NCBI GenBank assembly: GCA_903858935.1
Contig: CAIOKO010000180.1
Span: 1-64,000 of the forward strand
DNA: 64,000 nt
Reading direction: 5' to 3'
Source: an uncultured Schlesneria sp.
GTDB lineage: Bacteria > Planctomycetota > Planctomycetia > Planctomycetales > Planctomycetaceae
Part shown: positions 10,401-17,216 of the stretch, piece after piece
How positions within the stretch are numbered: position 1 is the first letter of the stretch
How the letters are laid out: each line of letters starts with the position of its first letter
Position numbers and translations under genes: made by a program
Notes under the pieces: generated by a model
The model's database searches: none
Told to the model about the DNA's origin: nothing
What the model saw: the letters and a program-made list of their open reading frames with translations, nothing else

Positions 10401-13400
10401 ACGTGACTTTCGCCGAATCAACGTTTCCGCGTCTGAGATCAATCAGGGCCAGCAACGCCGTTGCCCCTTCCCACTGCGGCAGTTTCTTTTTCGCCGATTC
10501 AATCTCCCTGGAAAGTTCATTCAGCTTTTTGCTGGATGCTGCCAGGGTCAGGAATCGAGTCATCAGCGTGTCGATCTTTCCATCTTGATTTCCCCAATTG
10601 TGAATCGATCCGAAACCAGGCCACTTACTGTTGGCCAGTGATGCCTCCGACTGAGGAATGATTCCTTCCCTGGCGTAATCATAAATCTCGGGCATCTGCC
10701 AGAAGATGTCGTTATTGAGGCTGGAAAGGATTTGCGATCGCTGATCGGGCATTTGTTCCCAAGCCCGTTTAAACATTTTGATCGCGGATGATTTTGATTT
10801 TTCCTGATACGACAGGTTGCTGATGATGTTGGTGATTTCCCAGGGATTCTGACGAAATCCTTTAAAGTCGATGTCGTCAAAGATGGCGGCAAGCTCTTCG
10901 ACTTTGTCAGCGTTCTGGAACGAATTCATAATCTGCCAGAAGTCGTTTCTCATTAACCGTGTATCCTTCTTGAACGCGATTTTGAAATGAGCCGCCGCTT
11001 CGGCGTGTTTCCCTTGCTCCATCAATTGCTTGCCCAGGTTGTACCGAAACTGTGGATCGTCCTGTTTAGTTTCCGCCAGGCTGTTGGCAAGTTCGGCCGC
11101 TTTTTTGTTGTCACCGTTGGCCAGGTAGTATTCGATCAGGGTCTCCAGCAGCTTTTGCGATTTGGGCGAATTTTTAATTTGCCCTTCGACCTTCTTGATC
11201 ATGTCGGGAAGCTTCCCCGATCGCTTCAGGACGGTGAAGGCATGCTGACGCGTGGCCAGCTCATCCCGGTTCGACATGTTACGATTGCCGGGATTTCGAT
11301 TGCCGGAACGACGCAATAACTGATAAGCCATTTGTGTGGCGACTTCATTCTTTCCCTGTGACTGATACTGCTGCATCAGGTTGGCCAAGACCTCGGTTCT
11401 GTTTCCTGCCTGACGTCCTGCACGTGCGAGCACCGCCTCGGCCTGTTCGTGCATGCCAAGCTGATGCATCTGCTGCGATAGCTGGATCTGGACGTTTGAG
11501 TCGAGTCTCAGTCCGAAAAGTCGTTCCGCCGCCAGTCTTGCTCGGTCAATGTTTCCACTGTTGACCGCCATTCGCAGTGCGGTGATTTCCCGCCGTTGCA
11601 TGGCTCGCTGGTCCGAAACCGGAAGTGAGTCGACAATCTGAAGCGCGAGGTCGTGCTCACCCCGTTTTTCGTGAACACGAGCAAGTTCAAACCGCATCTC
11701 GTCGCTGTCTTGCAGCTCGCCCGTTGCTTCGGTCAGAACCGTTAGTGCATCATCTTTATTCCCCTGCCACCAATGGAGATAACCCAACCCGAACTTCCAG
11801 AAGTTTTTCTGATCGTGGGGAGTATCTGCATCCGCAAGTTTCTGCTGAAAATGTTCGGTCAGTTCCTTTGTTTTTTCGGCGTCCTGATAAAGCTCGTAAG
11901 CTTGCCTTAACACCTGGATCGATGACTGGTCGAAGACCTCGTTCTGTACCGGGAAATCAAGGTTTTCATACTGGTTCGAATTGTTACGCCAGATGATGAC
12001 ATAGCCACGGGGGATGTTCTGAGACGATTGCGCATTTCGTTTGTTGGCAGCAGCCTTTGATGCCTGATTGCGAGCGATGGCAGTGGGCACATACCAGTCC
12101 CAGAGTGCCAGCACGTCTTTGATCTGTTCGCTCTGAACTCGCTTATCCATCAGTTGACCAACTGATTGTGCCATCGCTTCCGGCGTCAACTGGTTTAGTG
12201 CGTAGTTGAAATTGCCTCGCGACGCTGCCGCCGGGTTGGACGAGGAATCGGCTTTCAGTTCGTGGAGACGGTTTAAGAGACTCAGTGACAGTTCAAAATC
12301 ATTTTTCTCGACAGCACCAGGTATCAGCGACGCGATTTCAAGTTGAGTTTTTGCATTCTGGATCGTCTCCTTGCGCAACGCCTCTGCTTCTTCTTTACGG
12401 CCTGACCGAATCAACTCATCGCTGACAACCTGCAGATAGGATTGCGAGTTGTTTCTTAAGAGTGACTTATCATCGAGTGATTTGTAACAGGCGAGAATGT
12501 GCTCCATCTCGTCTTGATCGAGCTTTGATATTTTCGGTAGTGGATTCGGCGATTCATCGACAGGCGCATTCTCGTCAGCGACTTTGACTTCGTCGGGATC
12601 GATACCACGGCTCATCAGCGAGTTGAGATACAGCCGCCTGATATCGCTATCGGCATCGGGACGTAGTGAGAGTTTTTTGAGGACCTGGTATCGATCCCGA
12701 CCGTTTCCGACCATCCCTGCCATGTAGCACCAATCAAAAAACTCGCGACGGCTGCTGGCCTGCTGGCCGATTTCTCGGCGAGCATTGATAAACTCGGCTT
12801 CGGTCCCGGCATTTCGAGCGAGAAGCGTGAGCCAACCGAAACAGGCCATGCGCGCCTGGCCACAATCTCGCGGGGCCAGGAACTGGGATTGTCCGCCGTA
12901 GTTTCGATTTTCCTCCAGGCCAATCGACATGCGAAAGGCGGGGATCAGGTTCGACCGCTGGTTCATCGGATTGGAAAAATCGTAGTTAGCCGACGATGAC
13001 CGGGTAATTCCCTGCCCCTTTTTCACCTTATTTTTGTCGGCCAGGCAAAGTTCATCATCAGGGAATTTCAAAGCCAGGATCGATTCAAAGACCGCTCTGG
13101 CTTCCTCCGTCTTGTCCCTGGTTTTGCCCAAGGCGTACCCCTCCCGGTATAAAATTTCCCAATTGGTCGGTTGATCGCGAGCGAGCTTGGCCGCCACTTG
13201 CAGCGCGTTTTCGTAGTTCGACTGGGACAGCATTGCGTCCAATGATTTGAGGACCGTTTCCGGGTCTTTTTCTTCGATCGTGAGGCGACTCATGATGGCA
13301 ATTGCGTCTTCCGTCTCACCCGATTTCGCCATCAATTGGGACAGGCGCATCATCCCTTCTTTGCCCGGCGTCGCCTTAAGTAACTGTTGCTGGAACTTAA

Positions 13401-15969
13401 TCGCCGATTCGAAATCACCATCCGATTCGCAAAGTTTGACAAGTTGAGTTAACAACTGCGTATCGCGAGTCTCTTCCGTCAACAGCTTTTCCAGTTCTTG
13501 TCGCGCGTTACCATCATCACCTGCCGACTGATAGGCCTGAGCCAGGCAGATGGTCATTTCCCGCTGTTGATTTGGTTCGCGCCGCTGGCGTTCCAGTCGT
13601 TCCAGAATTCGGTCAATTTGGTTTGTTCGGAGATAAAGTTCTGTCAATTTCGGAACGACGGCGAGACGTTCCTCCAAACCGGCCGCCTTTTCAAAGGCAC
13701 GCCAGTAGAGCTCGATCGCCTCTCCGGTCCGGAACTGGTCTCCCAGTGCCGACGCGAGCAGCAGCAGGCCTTTGGGTTCTGTCGGATTGACGCGGACAGA
13801 ACGCCGCAAGGCCCCGAGCCCTTCTTCGTTCTCGCCCAGCTGAAAACAAAGCTGGCTGAAGAATTCGTAGAGTTCGGGGTTTCCGGGTGCGGCCGCAATC
13901 AGGTCGCGCCCCGCTTGAACGGCTCTGTCTTTTCGCCCCAGTTTTTGTTCGAGTGTCGCCACCTGTTTGAGATATTCAGTACGGTATCTTCGGTCGATCG
14001 CTGCGAGCCGGGTGTTGATCTCTACCGCTGCCAGAAGATTGTTCTGAGCTTCCTGAATTCTGGCCGAGGCCATCAGGATCGGAACCGATTGTGAAGCGAG
14101 TTCGCCCGCTTTTGTGATTGCCTGGGCTGCGTCTTTCAGTTGGCGTTCTGATTCGTAAGCCCGCGCCAGCCAGAACCAGAGTGAGGCCGTTTCCTCATTG
14201 GATTTCGTGTCGGAAACAGTTCCCTTTGCGTCCAGTTCTTTCCGAACTTCGGCGATGCGAGCCGACAATTTTTCCGTCGACTGCAGCTCGCGCAGGTCTC
14301 GCGATAGCCACGCTTCGCGTTCTTCATCGTTGGCGGCCATTTTCTTGACGATGGCCAAATGCAAAAGCGCATCGTCATGCTTGTCGGCTTGAGCCAGCAG
14401 ATCGACCTGCTTGACTTGCAAGAGAAAGTCCTTTGGATCAAGCTTGCAGGCTTCAGCGTTGGTTTCAACTGCCTCGGCCAGGTAGCCAAAGCTGGCAAGG
14501 ACTTCGGCAAGCCGGGCCACGTTGGCAGGGGTTTTCAGTTTTCCTGCCGCGATCCCTCGCCATTCGGCCAGGGCTTCTTCTTTCCGTTTCAGCGAGTGAT
14601 AGTATTCACCAAGATACTCGCGGTATTGTGCCTGATCGGGAGCCAGCTCGATCGCCTTGCGATACAGTTCGAGCGCTTCGTCGGTCATGTCGGCCAGTCG
14701 GAACAGTTCGCCGACTTGCGACGCGACCAGGGGATCTTTGGGTTTTGCGGTCGTCAGCCGGCGCCAGATACTCGCGGCAAGTTTCTTTCGCTCGGGTTCT
14801 TCCTGTTTCGTATCTTTGAGGATCAGGCGCCCCCATTCCCGCAAGGTATCCGGATTGTTCGGCTCGTGTCTATCGAGTTGCTCATATTGGGCAATCGCTT
14901 CCGGATACTTTTGCTCGTAAACCAGTTGATTGATTAAGGTCTGACGCAGATCCTTTGATTTGGGGGCGAGTTTCAGCCCTCGTTGTAACCATTCCTGCGA
15001 TTCAGGACCGCGGCCATAGCTGGCCAGCAACCGGGCCAGTCGAGCAATCGCATCCAGGTCGGTTGGTTTCTTTTCGATCCAGTTTTCGTAGTACTTGACC
15101 AGTCCCGACTGGTCGTCGGTTCGCAGATAGACCGCTTCGATCCGTCGCCGCACATCCCGGTACAGCCAGTTTTCGGGAAGCAATTGATTCAGCAGGCTTT
15201 CGAGTTCGGCAATCCCTTCGTCGGACTTACCAAGTCGCACCTTCAGCCCGGCCGCTTCCATCTGATACTGGGACTGTCGATACTTATCCTTGGAACTTTT
15301 TGCGAGTGCTTCGTACCTTGGCAATGCCGCCGCGAATTCGTTTTCTTCGAGCAGTGTCGTTGCGATCTGTTCCTGAACGCGGGCGTCGTTTGGAAACTGT
15401 TTTTCGAGCCGACTCCAGACCTCCAGGGCTTGATCAGTCTTTTGTGCCCGCTGGTAGACTCGACCTAACGCCTGATAGATGTCCAGCAGATCGGCTTGAG
15501 CCGGTTTCCGTTGGATTGATCGTTCAAAGGCCTGGGCGGCTTTGTCCGGTTGACCGACAAGGACCAGTGATTGTCCCAGGTAATAAGATGCCAGATAACT
15601 TTCTGGCGATAACGTCTCGGCCTGCTCGAAAGCGCTCACTGCGGCGGCATCCTGTCCACGCAAAGATTCGAGCAACCCGATCACCAGCCACGTCGACCCG
15701 GCATCTCCCCCTTTTTGCGTCTGAGCTTTGTCGCGATAGGATTTGACGAGGCCATCGAGCGACCCTCGTTCGACGTGATATCCATACACTTTGTCGAGTG
15801 CGGTTCCACGTCGCGGATTTTTCTCCAGCACCACCACGAATCGGTCAACGATCGCCTTCTCTTTCACGTCGTCAGGGTTCGGTTCCTGAGCCGTCGTGGG
15901 AGTGCACGTTCCGATGATCAGGCAACTGACTGCGATCCGGCAGATTGTCATGAAGCGAGTCGAAATCAT
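4402..15969 (-). CDS. Giant secreted TPR protein with duplicated DUF1583/LamG-like modules
   Basis: One uninterrupted gene of about 3855 residues. I start at 15969 because this Met opens a good signal peptide (MISTRFMTICRIAVSCLIIG, then TTAQEPNPDD); the frame is open 29 codons further upstream. From about residue 60 to beyond 1100, and again in stretches up to about 2700, the sequence is packed with TPR-like helix pairs (for example ALELYRKAIELAPDQAQYRE). Around 2830-3140 and again around 3480-3855 there is a duplicated beta-rich module: a LamG-like part (W...G.V..., GVVYS or GVLYF) followed by a DUF1583-like part with the shared signatures HVHPA(I/L)GR(I/L)AFLL and SPLE or SPVANW. DUF1583 is known mainly from planctomycetes. 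No enzymatic motif was seen. Likely an envelope or extracellular scaffold. There is no Shine-Dalgarno sequence on the coding strand in front of the chosen start. Confidence 0.85.
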   Translation of the reverse strand: MISTRFMTICRIAVSCLIIGTCTPTTAQEPNPDDVKEKAIVDRFVVVLEKNPRRGTALDKVYGYHVERGSLDGLVKSYRDKAQTQKGGDAGSTWLVIGLLESLRGQDAAAVSAFEQAETLSPESYLASYYLGQSLVLVGQPDKAAQAFERSIQRKPAQADLLDIYQALGRVYQRAQKTDQALEVWSRLEKQFPNDARVQEQIATTLLEENEFAAALPRYEALAKSSKDKYRQSQYQMEAAGLKVRLGKSDEGIAELESLLNQLLPENWLYRDVRRRIEAVYLRTDDQSGLVKYYENWIEKKPTDLDAIARLARLLASYGRGPESQEWLQRGLKLAPKSKDLRQTLINQLVYEQKYPEAIAQYEQLDRHEPNNPDTLREWGRLILKDTKQEEPERKKLAASIWRRLTTAKPKDPLVASQVGELFRLADMTDEALELYRKAIELAPDQAQYREYLGEYYHSLKRKEEALAEWRGIAAGKLKTPANVARLAEVLASFGYLAEAVETNAEACKLDPKDFLLQVKQVDLLAQADKHDDALLHLAIVKKMAANDEEREAWLSRDLRELQSTEKLSARIAEVRKELDAKGTVSDTKSNEETASLWFWLARAYESERQLKDAAQAITKAGELASQSVPILMASARIQEAQNNLLAAVEINTRLAAIDRRYRTEYLKQVATLEQKLGRKDRAVQAGRDLIAAAPGNPELYEFFSQLCFQLGENEEGLGALRRSVRVNPTEPKGLLLLASALGDQFRTGEAIELYWRAFEKAAGLEERLAVVPKLTELYLRTNQIDRILERLERQRREPNQQREMTICLAQAYQSAGDDGNARQELEKLLTEETRDTQLLTQLVKLCESDGDFESAIKFQQQLLKATPGKEGMMRLSQLMAKSGETEDAIAIMSRLTIEEKDPETVLKSLDAMLSQSNYENALQVAAKLARDQPTNWEILYREGYALGKTRDKTEEARAVFESILALKFPDDELCLADKNKVKKGQGITRSSSANYDFSNPMNQRSNLIPAFRMSIGLEENRNYGGQSQFLAPRDCGQARMACFGWLTLLARNAGTEAEFINARREIGQQASSRREFFDWCYMAGMVGNGRDRYQVLKKLSLRPDADSDIRRLYLNSLMSRGIDPDEVKVADENAPVDESPNPLPKISKLDQDEMEHILACYKSLDDKSLLRNNSQSYLQVVSDELIRSGRKEEAEALRKETIQNAKTQLEIASLIPGAVEKNDFELSLSLLNRLHELKADSSSNPAAASRGNFNYALNQLTPEAMAQSVGQLMDKRVQSEQIKDVLALWDWYVPTAIARNQASKAAANKRNAQSSQNIPRGYVIIWRNNSNQYENLDFPVQNEVFDQSSIQVLRQAYELYQDAEKTKELTEHFQQKLADADTPHDQKNFWKFGLGYLHWWQGNKDDALTVLTEATGELQDSDEMRFELARVHEKRGEHDLALQIVDSLPVSDQRAMQRREITALRMAVNSGNIDRARLAAERLFGLRLDSNVQIQLSQQMHQLGMHEQAEAVLARAGRQAGNRTEVLANLMQQYQSQGKNEVATQMAYQLLRRSGNRNPGNRNMSNRDELATRQHAFTVLKRSGKLPDMIKKVEGQIKNSPKSQKLLETLIEYYLANGDNKKAAELANSLAETKQDDPQFRYNLGKQLMEQGKHAEAAAHFKIAFKKDTRLMRNDFWQIMNSFQNADKVEELAAIFDDIDFKGFRQNPWEITNIISNLSYQEKSKSSAIKMFKRAWEQMPDQRSQILSSLNNDIFWQMPEIYDYAREGIIPQSEASLANSKWPGFGSIHNWGNQDGKIDTLMTRFLTLAASSKKLNELSREIESAKKKLPQWEGATALLALIDLRRGNVDSAKVTFEKMLPTFKSANSVQRGQYTQWEIGQELMAHEKCGDLAVKYLEAASRDPNVIQMAQMNGFQYSPGKSLIAIYTRQGRRDDARRLLLSSTSVKNSRQQGNEAWEAYQRIQSVTSLAQEVSQLGFPMDAIRLYQEQLGRSDDFVIGANVFGSLSQGRQQMEQYKKQIQTGMQTAINELRPEILPQLLTDSSANPAERDAPSIDLGLLIESRELDQARLTSVLGKLVTGLASNPSLVEPTRKGLAEVAALRSTEISVKILEALLAHSLKETEKTGISVSELTTFVEQTPLEPQSAKGGLSVKQREAAMQQVGLWLAARECLKQESLRADGQKLAQRALEASRRLADHGFSFAILREWGQIELKAGDRQEATRLWSEMMDIAFPKPGDKSKQQATDDEKSATSPTDNPAKAAVPATPKEKLAVVTLAQFEQLSQLAKLAAENGLEELSFEAMGRAIQSGPPIEALLAIDINQNVSSRNNEDNQPSPVAAKVNERLTTIERVWRQKGVSDESIYSVLERAVVPEARPFEVFLHPHSPTDTNQHGQLQTALQTPQSVGALLAAATVRAGKVDRLRQLVEPRLKQPLGEVSSRILLCQLALAAKDFFQTKEQITLLTNRLKQDSSHTSNELASHIAIAALSEPDLQPQATELLELVIDHLAVATNPGRGNVSAEPLRTFRFSLARSHFRNQNFAAGKRQLEEYLSSLANLFQNYGGDYGQYMRKMEFLKVAEEYARGGQRADLLDCLGRYADLPATQNYGPVGNYSGTMMSALATLPQADRYELLKSWTMPTADRKSVRLIAGVLPGEDSPQAFDILRGDSPRPPRESQISSTANFLIQAAIDAGRLEELQKDLLPHVEQNVEQSKFLLQLTQIALGKGSDVLPDLQKLIAERKRPKEGLEAQQQNQNTHDLSDVVLAKVAMSDVQLRDKGRELMALYLARTSFGTTPLSIMSRHDYFVPVLDAKNVDRLDHEPWNSGLKHWITSDKEFAASESAGALPNWWLVNEGHLCRIFGSGSSQLFLKYPLVGDFEISFDAWSGYGMDNALGLGYGGVVYSAADLIYAQNYGYQGNGRNLQQMRFARINHNGFNHVRLQVGPEKVNYYVNGDLIREDAKSGLVAPWLFTYCYGSSSSAAIRNLKIMGQPEIPREVNLVTSDLLSGWMSAFYGESQPQPPPQINPASDEDVEEIIQRPQVENELDWQVKDGAIQGRRLPSSGLEKKHLIQSRLYYEHPLSEGDRIRYEFWYESGANSVHVHPAIGRLAFLLETDGLKLHWMTASNSPDEIRHGLSIDNVLVNESIRRESVRLNEKSWNNVEFSVKDSLVNISLNGTLVCVSPLERENSRHFGFYHDKNATSVQIRNVVLQGDWPESLSPEIALNLLAPVRELTPAERRSYSRVIDEKFHSESVQDRLVEISVLSPEDRFNALAAWVLPNDDHHSMRLYGSFAATNGIPAVTDFASKLSGPARSGNEGPRQYASRDLIAPVLELITLAKNLNRLDELKPHSEPQADDDASLKRSRLALRTLIHIASDQLTRAKEGFNQLVTLAGELPDDASVLERWPDLIAAHAGLQHAELRSAVLPLLNLLLEQHRKRPFDNYWETRVVALRDRCKSLMETDKYPFAGGSSPKAQWISSRIENAADHPWSPASRWSFRDGVVSHLGGEGGGVLYFQSPLRGAFKVDAEVTTSRWTESRLMYHGNWVGSEYTKTMVTFGSLATQGTGPKLEPILEFDEWCRLLLDVQPNKATWFINDRKVHELTLPDKTDPWLALTTSANHSGQVRKVRITGSPEIPGEIDLSANDELLGWSASLYGDPMNPPNNRRFNQSNEAWKISNGEIIGTKFDLVRNQQRQSLLRYHRPIAEDADLSYEFFYAPGETHVHPALGRIAFLLDDDGVKLHVLTDQDSERIGFRPDNFIEDPSHRRVEGKLPLKPKEWNRLQLKLVGDQVQLILNGIDIYQSPVANWNQRQFGLFHYANQTDVRVRNIILRGDWPKSLPDLKDQELSESKP

Positions 15970-16504
15970 TGGAGGAACCCCAAGGAATTTTTTGAAACAA
16001 TTCAATTGCCGTGAAGACGTTGAGACGGGCAAGGCATTTTGTCTTAATGGAAACATGATTGGAAGTCTGACACGACGGATTTTTGCCGTTCATCAAGCGA
16101 CGATTTAAAAACACGAGATCCCAAAGTGACTGACCATTTTCCGATCAGTTGGCAGATTACCTGTCAATTACCGGAATTCCGTTCCAATGGCATCGACTGA
16201 TGCGTGTGTACCGATGTCACGTCAAAAACGAATTCGAGCGGTATCGATCCTGGTAAGATTCGAGAATTATGATGATTAGTCTGAAAAACTGTTTGACCGG
16301 GCCTTAACTCGGGAATACTGTTGATGGGAGGTTGCAGTGTCAGCGCGCAGCAACCACTCGACGTCAAAAGCTCGATCGAGTTGGCGCAACATGAACTGAT
16401 TGAAAGGAGTTATTCAGGTTTTGAAATGGTATCTCTGGCGCAGATGGAACGCGCGTCAAAACAGTGATCATCACTATCGGTGTAACCTGAAGGAATTCTG
16501 AATT
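15970..16504. other. Divergent intergenic region, 535 bp
   Basis: Separates the minus-strand giant gene from the plus-strand ATPase locus and must hold promoters for both. I see an interrupted inverted repeat GGTTGC...GCAACC (about 16329-16354) and an AT-rich stretch around 16258-16290, but no promoter, operator or small gene that I would defend. Confidence 0.35.
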
Positions 16505-16915
16505 ATGACAAACGAAACCTCGCCTGAGACAAACGCATTTCTGGCGGACGTGGCGGACAAATTGGAATCTGCCGCTTCAAATCTTGAAGCAGGCGTCGGT
16601 GCCACCAGCGCCGCGATCGGTGGATGGACCAGTAAATATGCGAATGCCAATTTTGCAAGCAAGCTGGCCTACACCGCTTGCTATGCCTTTTCATATGGAG
16701 TCTGTTTCCCGATTTTCGTCGCCTGCCACTACGTCCCCAAGAACAACAGTCTCGTGGACGGCCTGATGGATGGCGGGGCTTCTGCGAATGCGTCGGTCGA
16801 TCAATTCATCGAACGAGCAACGACCGGTCGTCGTGTTCGCAAAGAACAAGATTCGATGTCGAGTGAGTACTCGGAAATTGCGGAAGACGGTGCGGGAGCG
16901 CTTGAATTAACTTGA
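16505..16915 (+). CDS. Small membrane protein of the P-type ATPase locus (paralogue A)
   Basis: A 136-residue protein of unknown function. Residues 1-45 are soluble and Ala/Ser/Glu-rich; about 50-78 form a hydrophobic segment ending in FPIFVACHYVPKNNSLVDG, followed by a polar tail rich in charged residues. The segment GV.FP....(10 residues).P.NNSLV.G..DG aligns with the protein at 24511-24825, so the two are paralogues standing at either end of the ATPase genes. The ATG is preceded by AAGGA with a 10-base gap. It is the first gene of the co-directional block and is separated from the ATPase gene by a small hairpin. No family is recognised. A membrane adaptor or compartment component is possible, but this is inference. 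Confidence 0.75.
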   Translation: MTNETSPETNAFLADVADKLESAASNLEAGVGATSAAIGGWTSKYANANFASKLAYTACYAFSYGVCFPIFVACHYVPKNNSLVDGLMDGGASANASVDQFIERATTGRRVRKEQDSMSSEYSEIAEDGAGALELT

Positions 16916-16940
16916 TTTTCATGCTGATGCCAGAAATTTG

Positions 16941-16961
16941 GTACGCTTGTTGCGTACTTTT
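16941..16961 (+). terminator. Weak intrinsic terminator or attenuator
   Basis: GTACGC, loop TTGTT, GCGTAC, then TTTT: a 6-bp stem followed by four T, 25 bp after the stop of the gene ending at 16915. It could partly uncouple that gene from the ATPase gene. The rest of 16916-17216 shows no other clear feature; a GTG-started extension of the ATPase frame covers 17064-17216 but looks non-coding. Confidence 0.4.
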
Positions 16962-17216
16962 GTTGATAACCCATCACACAGATTTGTTTCACCCCTTATT
17001 GAGGCAGATTTGAATCGCGAAGGTCGTTGACGCCGAGCAATTTGGTCGACACCAACGATTTTCGTGGAATTGGAAAACGCAAGTTGCGTTTCGCCGTTGA
17101 GTGCTGCTCCAGACGATGCACGGATGCATGACCGCTGCCAGCCGATTTGTGGAGGATTCTACAAATCCTCATGGGACTCGGTATCGTTGAAGTTTGCATG
17201 TTTTGGAGTTGTTGAA

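Noticed and set aside
16255-16290. Fur-box-like AT-rich sequence upstream of the ATPase locus
   Set aside because: Only loose similarity to the consensus; not symmetrical enough to report as a regulatory site.
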